A DNA stretch of 17,950 nucleotides, taken from Chloroflexia bacterium. GTDB lineage: Bacteria; Chloroflexota; Chloroflexia; QHBQ01; JADMIH01. Made by a program: the position numbers and the translations under genes. The stretch lies in the NCBI GenBank assembly GCA_025927935.1, contig JAICKM010000043.1:1-17950 (forward strand), read 5' to 3'. Under the pieces are notes generated by a model that saw only the letters and a list, made by a program, of their open reading frames with translations, searched no databases and had not been told where the DNA came from. Each line of letters opens with the position of its first letter. Position 1 is the first letter of the stretch. Of the stretch, positions 15,823-17,950 are shown one piece after another.

Positions 15823-15991
15823 CCTAACCCCCCGGCCCCCTTCCCGCCGCGGGAAGGGGGAGAGACGCCGGTGACATAATGGTCGCCGTCGCACGCGGAT
15901 TAGTGGGCGGCCCTCTTCGCGGCGGGAAGGAGAGGGAGACGCCGGCCCCTCCCCTCCCTGCGGCGGGGAGGGGCCGGGGGAGAGGTTGGCC
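15823..15991. repeat. Two-hairpin CCTAAC...GGTTGGCC repeat, expanded copy
   Basis: Begins CCTAACCCCC and ends GAGAGGTTGGCC, with hairpins CCCCCTTCCCGCCGCGGGAAGGGGG and CCCCTCCC...GGGGAGGGG. It is longer than the other two copies because the first arm with its GAGACGCCGG end (15862-15871) is partly repeated, ending again at 15936-15945. It lies between the LRR gene stop and the next promoter. Confidence 0.8.
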
Positions 15992-16020
15992 GGGCGGGGC
16001 CGCCAAATGAGACGTACCTA

Positions 16021-16050
16021 TTGACAAGGTTTCGAGAGCCGTGCTATACT
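16021..16050 (+). promoter_or_regulatory. Near-consensus promoter of the sugar-binding lipoprotein gene
   Basis: TTGACA (perfect), an 18-bp spacer, and TATACT preceded by TGC (extended -10). Predicted start is near 16057, inside the palindrome that follows. The leader is about 190 nt. Confidence 0.85.
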
Positions 16051-16083
16051 GGACTTTGTTAGTCCATCGGATTAACAAAGTCC
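16051..16083 (+). promoter_or_regulatory. 33-bp palindromic operator
   Basis: GGACTTTGTTA (16051-16061) and TAACAAAGTCC (16073-16083) are perfect inverted repeats with an 11-bp centre, starting one base after the -10. A repressor bound here would block initiation. TTTGTTA-N11-TAACAAA is like operators of sugar-responsive ROK (XylR/NagC-type) repressors, but a LacI-type protein is not excluded. The regulator gene is not in the window. Confidence 0.75.
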
Positions 16084-16247
16084 CGCCAGCCTCCCGACCC
16101 GTGCCCAGGGCGCGGCAGCGCGGCCCGTCCGTTGCCCCGCCGGTGGTTTGGAGGCGGTGTTTGACCGCAAGCGCTCGTTCATCGGTCCCAATTATCGCGA
16201 CAGCCGGGTTACATGCTACTATTCACGAGCAACGAGGAGGAGAGAGA

Positions 16248-17594
16248 ATGCGCAAGTTAGGGCTGCTCAGTTTACTGAGCATCATCGTGCTGTTGCTGGC
16301 CGCGTGCGGCGGGGAAGCCGCCACGCCGACGGCCGTCGCGCCCGCCGCGCAGCCGACCACGGCCGGCGCCGCGCCGACCACGGCAGCGCCCGCGGCATCG
16401 GGCGACAAAGTGACGCTGACCATCGAAAGCTGGCGCAACGACGACCTGAAGATCTGGTCGGACACAATCATTCCGGCCTTTGAAGCCAAGAACCCCAATA
16501 TCCATGTCGTCTTCGCTCCCACGGCACCCACCGAGTACAACGCCGCGCTGAACACCAAGCTGACGGGCGGCACCGCCGGCGACCTGGTCAGTTGCCGGCC
16601 GTTCGACGCCTCGCTGGCGTTGTTCCAGCAGGGCAACCTGGCCTCGCTGAACGACCTGCCCGGCATGGACAACTTCGGCGACGTGGCGAAGAGCGCCTGG
16701 ATCACCGACGACGGCAAGAACGTGTTCTGCGTGCCGATGGCCTCGGTTATTCACGGCTTTATCTACAACAAGGACGCGTTTGACAAGCTAGGCCTCAAAC
16801 CGCCCGACACGGTGGACCAGTTCATGGCCGTGCTGGACGCGATCAAGAAGGACGGCACCTACATCCCGCTGGCGATGGGCACCGCGGAGATGTGGGAAGC
16901 GGCCACCATGGGCTTCCAGAACATCGGCCCCAACTACTGGCACGGCGAGGACGGGCGCCTGGCGCTGATCGCCGGCAAGCAGAAGTTCACCGATCCGGCG
17001 TATGTGGACACCTTCAAGGCGCTGGCCGCCTGGAAGCCGTACATGCCGCCGGGCTTTGAGGCGCAGAAGTACGCCGACTCGCAGAGCATGTTCACCCTGG
17101 GCCGGGCGGCCATCTACCCCGCCGGGTCGTGGGAGATCGCGCTGTTCAACGAGCAGGCCAAGTTCAAGATGGGCGCCTTCCCGCCGCCCGTGCAGAAAGC
17201 CGGCGACACCCGCTACATCAGCGACCACACCGACATCGCCATGGGCCTGAACGCGGCCAGCAAGCACCAGGCCGAGGCGCGCACGTTCCTGCAATGGCTG
17301 ACCACGCCGGAGTTCGCCACGCTCTACAGCAACGCGCTGCCCGGCTTCTTCAGCCTGTCGAACCACAAGGTCGAGTTGAAGGACCCGCTGGCCCAGGAGT
17401 TCCTGAGCTGGCGCGCCACCAGCAAGTCGACCATCCGCAACTCGTACCAGATCCTCTCGCGCGGCGAGCCGAACCTGGAGAACGAGCTGTGGCGCTTGAG
17501 CGCGGCCGTGATCAACGGCACGGTCACGCCGGAGCAGGCGGGCCAGGAGGCGCAGGCCGGGCTGGACAAGTGGTATAAGCCCAAGACGCAGTAG
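16248..17594 (+). CDS. ABC-transporter sugar-binding lipoprotein (solute-binding protein family 1)
   Basis: A 448-residue extracytoplasmic solute-binding protein. Residues 1-20 are a lipoprotein signal with lipobox LAAC (Cys20 lipidated), then an Ala/Thr/Pro linker (to about residue 50). The mature domain starts VTLTIESWRNDD, with IIPAFEAKNPNIHVVFAPT (the typical first lobe of sugar-binding proteins), a NTKLTGGTAGDLV segment, GFIYNKDAFDKLGLKPPDTVDQF and a late GRAAIYPAGSWEIALF hinge. It should capture an oligosaccharide or sugar at the outer face of the membrane. I chose ATG 16248 because AGGAGG lies 7 nt upstream and the lipobox fits. The palindromic operator points to sugar-controlled repression. 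Permease genes would be expected next on the same strand, but none occurs in the remaining 356 bp. Confidence 0.93.
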   Translation: MRKLGLLSLLSIIVLLLAACGGEAATPTAVAPAAQPTTAGAAPTTAAPAASGDKVTLTIESWRNDDLKIWSDTIIPAFEAKNPNIHVVFAPTAPTEYNAALNTKLTGGTAGDLVSCRPFDASLALFQQGNLASLNDLPGMDNFGDVAKSAWITDDGKNVFCVPMASVIHGFIYNKDAFDKLGLKPPDTVDQFMAVLDAIKKDGTYIPLAMGTAEMWEAATMGFQNIGPNYWHGEDGRLALIAGKQKFTDPAYVDTFKALAAWKPYMPPGFEAQKYADSQSMFTLGRAAIYPAGSWEIALFNEQAKFKMGAFPPPVQKAGDTRYISDHTDIAMGLNAASKHQAEARTFLQWLTTPEFATLYSNALPGFFSLSNHKVELKDPLAQEFLSWRATSKSTIRNSYQILSRGEPNLENELWRLSAAVINGTVTPEQAGQEAQAGLDKWYKPKTQ

Positions 17595-17600
17595 CACGGG

Positions 17601-17690
17601 CCTAACCCCCCTGCCCCCCTTCCCGGAGCGGGAAGGGGGAACGGAAACGCCCCTCCCCGCTACGGGGAGGGGCTGGGGGAGAGGTTAGCC
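17601..17690. repeat. Two-hairpin CCTAAC...GGTTAGCC repeat, copy 2
   Basis: Begins CCTAACCCCCCTGCCCCC and ends GAGAGGTTAGCC. Contains CCCCCTTCCCGGAGCGGGAAGGGGG and CCCCTCCCCGCTACGGGGAGGGG. It starts 6 bp after the lipoprotein gene's stop codon, so its first hairpin may also end or protect that message. No T tract follows. Confidence 0.85.
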
Positions 17691-17704
17691 GGGCCAGCGA
17701 CCGA

Positions 17705-17804
17705 CCTAACCCCCCTGCCCCCCTTCCCGGAGCGGGAAGGGGGGAACGGAAACTCCCCTCCCCGCGTCGGGGTGGGGTATACCCCAGCCGGGGGAGAGGT
17801 TGGC
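17705..17804. repeat. Two-hairpin CCTAAC...GGTTGGCC repeat, copy 3
   Basis: A head-to-tail copy of the preceding repeat. The first hairpin is nearly identical and the second is changed by a small insertion (GGGGTATACCCC palindrome). The 14-bp gap between the two copies holds nothing else. Confidence 0.8.
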
Positions 17805-17950
17805 CGCCCACCGGGATGCAAAACGAGGGCGTGCCCGGCAGCGCGCCCCACGCAGGCACCCCCCGACGCGGGGAGCCACGCAACGGTCGCGGCGCGGCCC
17901 GCAAGCCACGAAAACCCGCGGGCGCGCCCCACGCCGATGGCCCGCTCCCC
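17805..17950. other. Right edge, no feature seen
   Basis: Very GC-rich sequence with scattered short palindromes. The minus-strand ORFs crossing it also cross the repeats and have Arg/Pro/Gly-rich composition typical of shadows, so I do not call a gene. Confidence 0.4.

Overview
This is a GC-rich, gene-dense chromosomal window. It most resembles a free-living, heterotrophic member of the Chloroflexota. That placement is an inference. It rests on a large S-layer-homology (SLH) surface protein with a Thr-Pro stalk, a lipoprotein sugar-binding protein with an Ala/Thr/Pro linker, very GC-rich codon use, and many short palindromic dispersed repeats. There is no rRNA, tRNA or CRISPR array.

Left part (1-6866), all on the minus strand. 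A promoter at 6838-6866 probably drives a Tat-exported type-1 periplasmic-binding-fold protein (5403-6707) and then three tandem paralogous tail-collar (Mdp-type) proteins. A 940-residue surface protein (556-3378) follows, built of a CSLREA/beta-helix region, a 15-residue-repeat stalk and three SLH domains. Its terminator (about 481-523) runs into the promoter of a small two-gene cassette that leaves the window: an 86-residue protein coupled through ATGA to a nucleotidyltransferase-like gene.

Middle (6867-11933). A lone galactokinase gene has tandem 19-bp direct repeats in its promoter region and is flanked symmetrically by two kinds of dispersed repeat. Next comes an apparent two-gene operon: a small parvulin prolyl isomerase followed by a soluble PAS-GAF-PAS-GAF histidine kinase.

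Accessory core (12001-14119), the most interesting part. A small toxin-like gene with a good promoter and ribosome site is broken twice. A +1 frameshift lies in an A4 tract, and a 1466-bp insertion is flanked by an 8-bp direct repeat (GTGCGAAG). Removing the insertion and one repeat copy joins the two halves exactly in frame. The insertion carries an FAD-dependent monooxygenase and no transposase. A separate 132-bp miniature inverted-repeat element sits in front of the monooxygenase gene. A small two-CxxC zinc-ribbon protein follows the broken gene by 20 bp and may be its partner.

Right part (14120-17950). This holds a 16-repeat leucine-rich-repeat protein and a sugar ABC-transporter lipoprotein. 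The lipoprotein has a near-consensus promoter carrying a 33-bp palindromic operator at the predicted transcription start. Three copies of a two-hairpin CCTAAC...GGTTRGCC repeat surround that gene.
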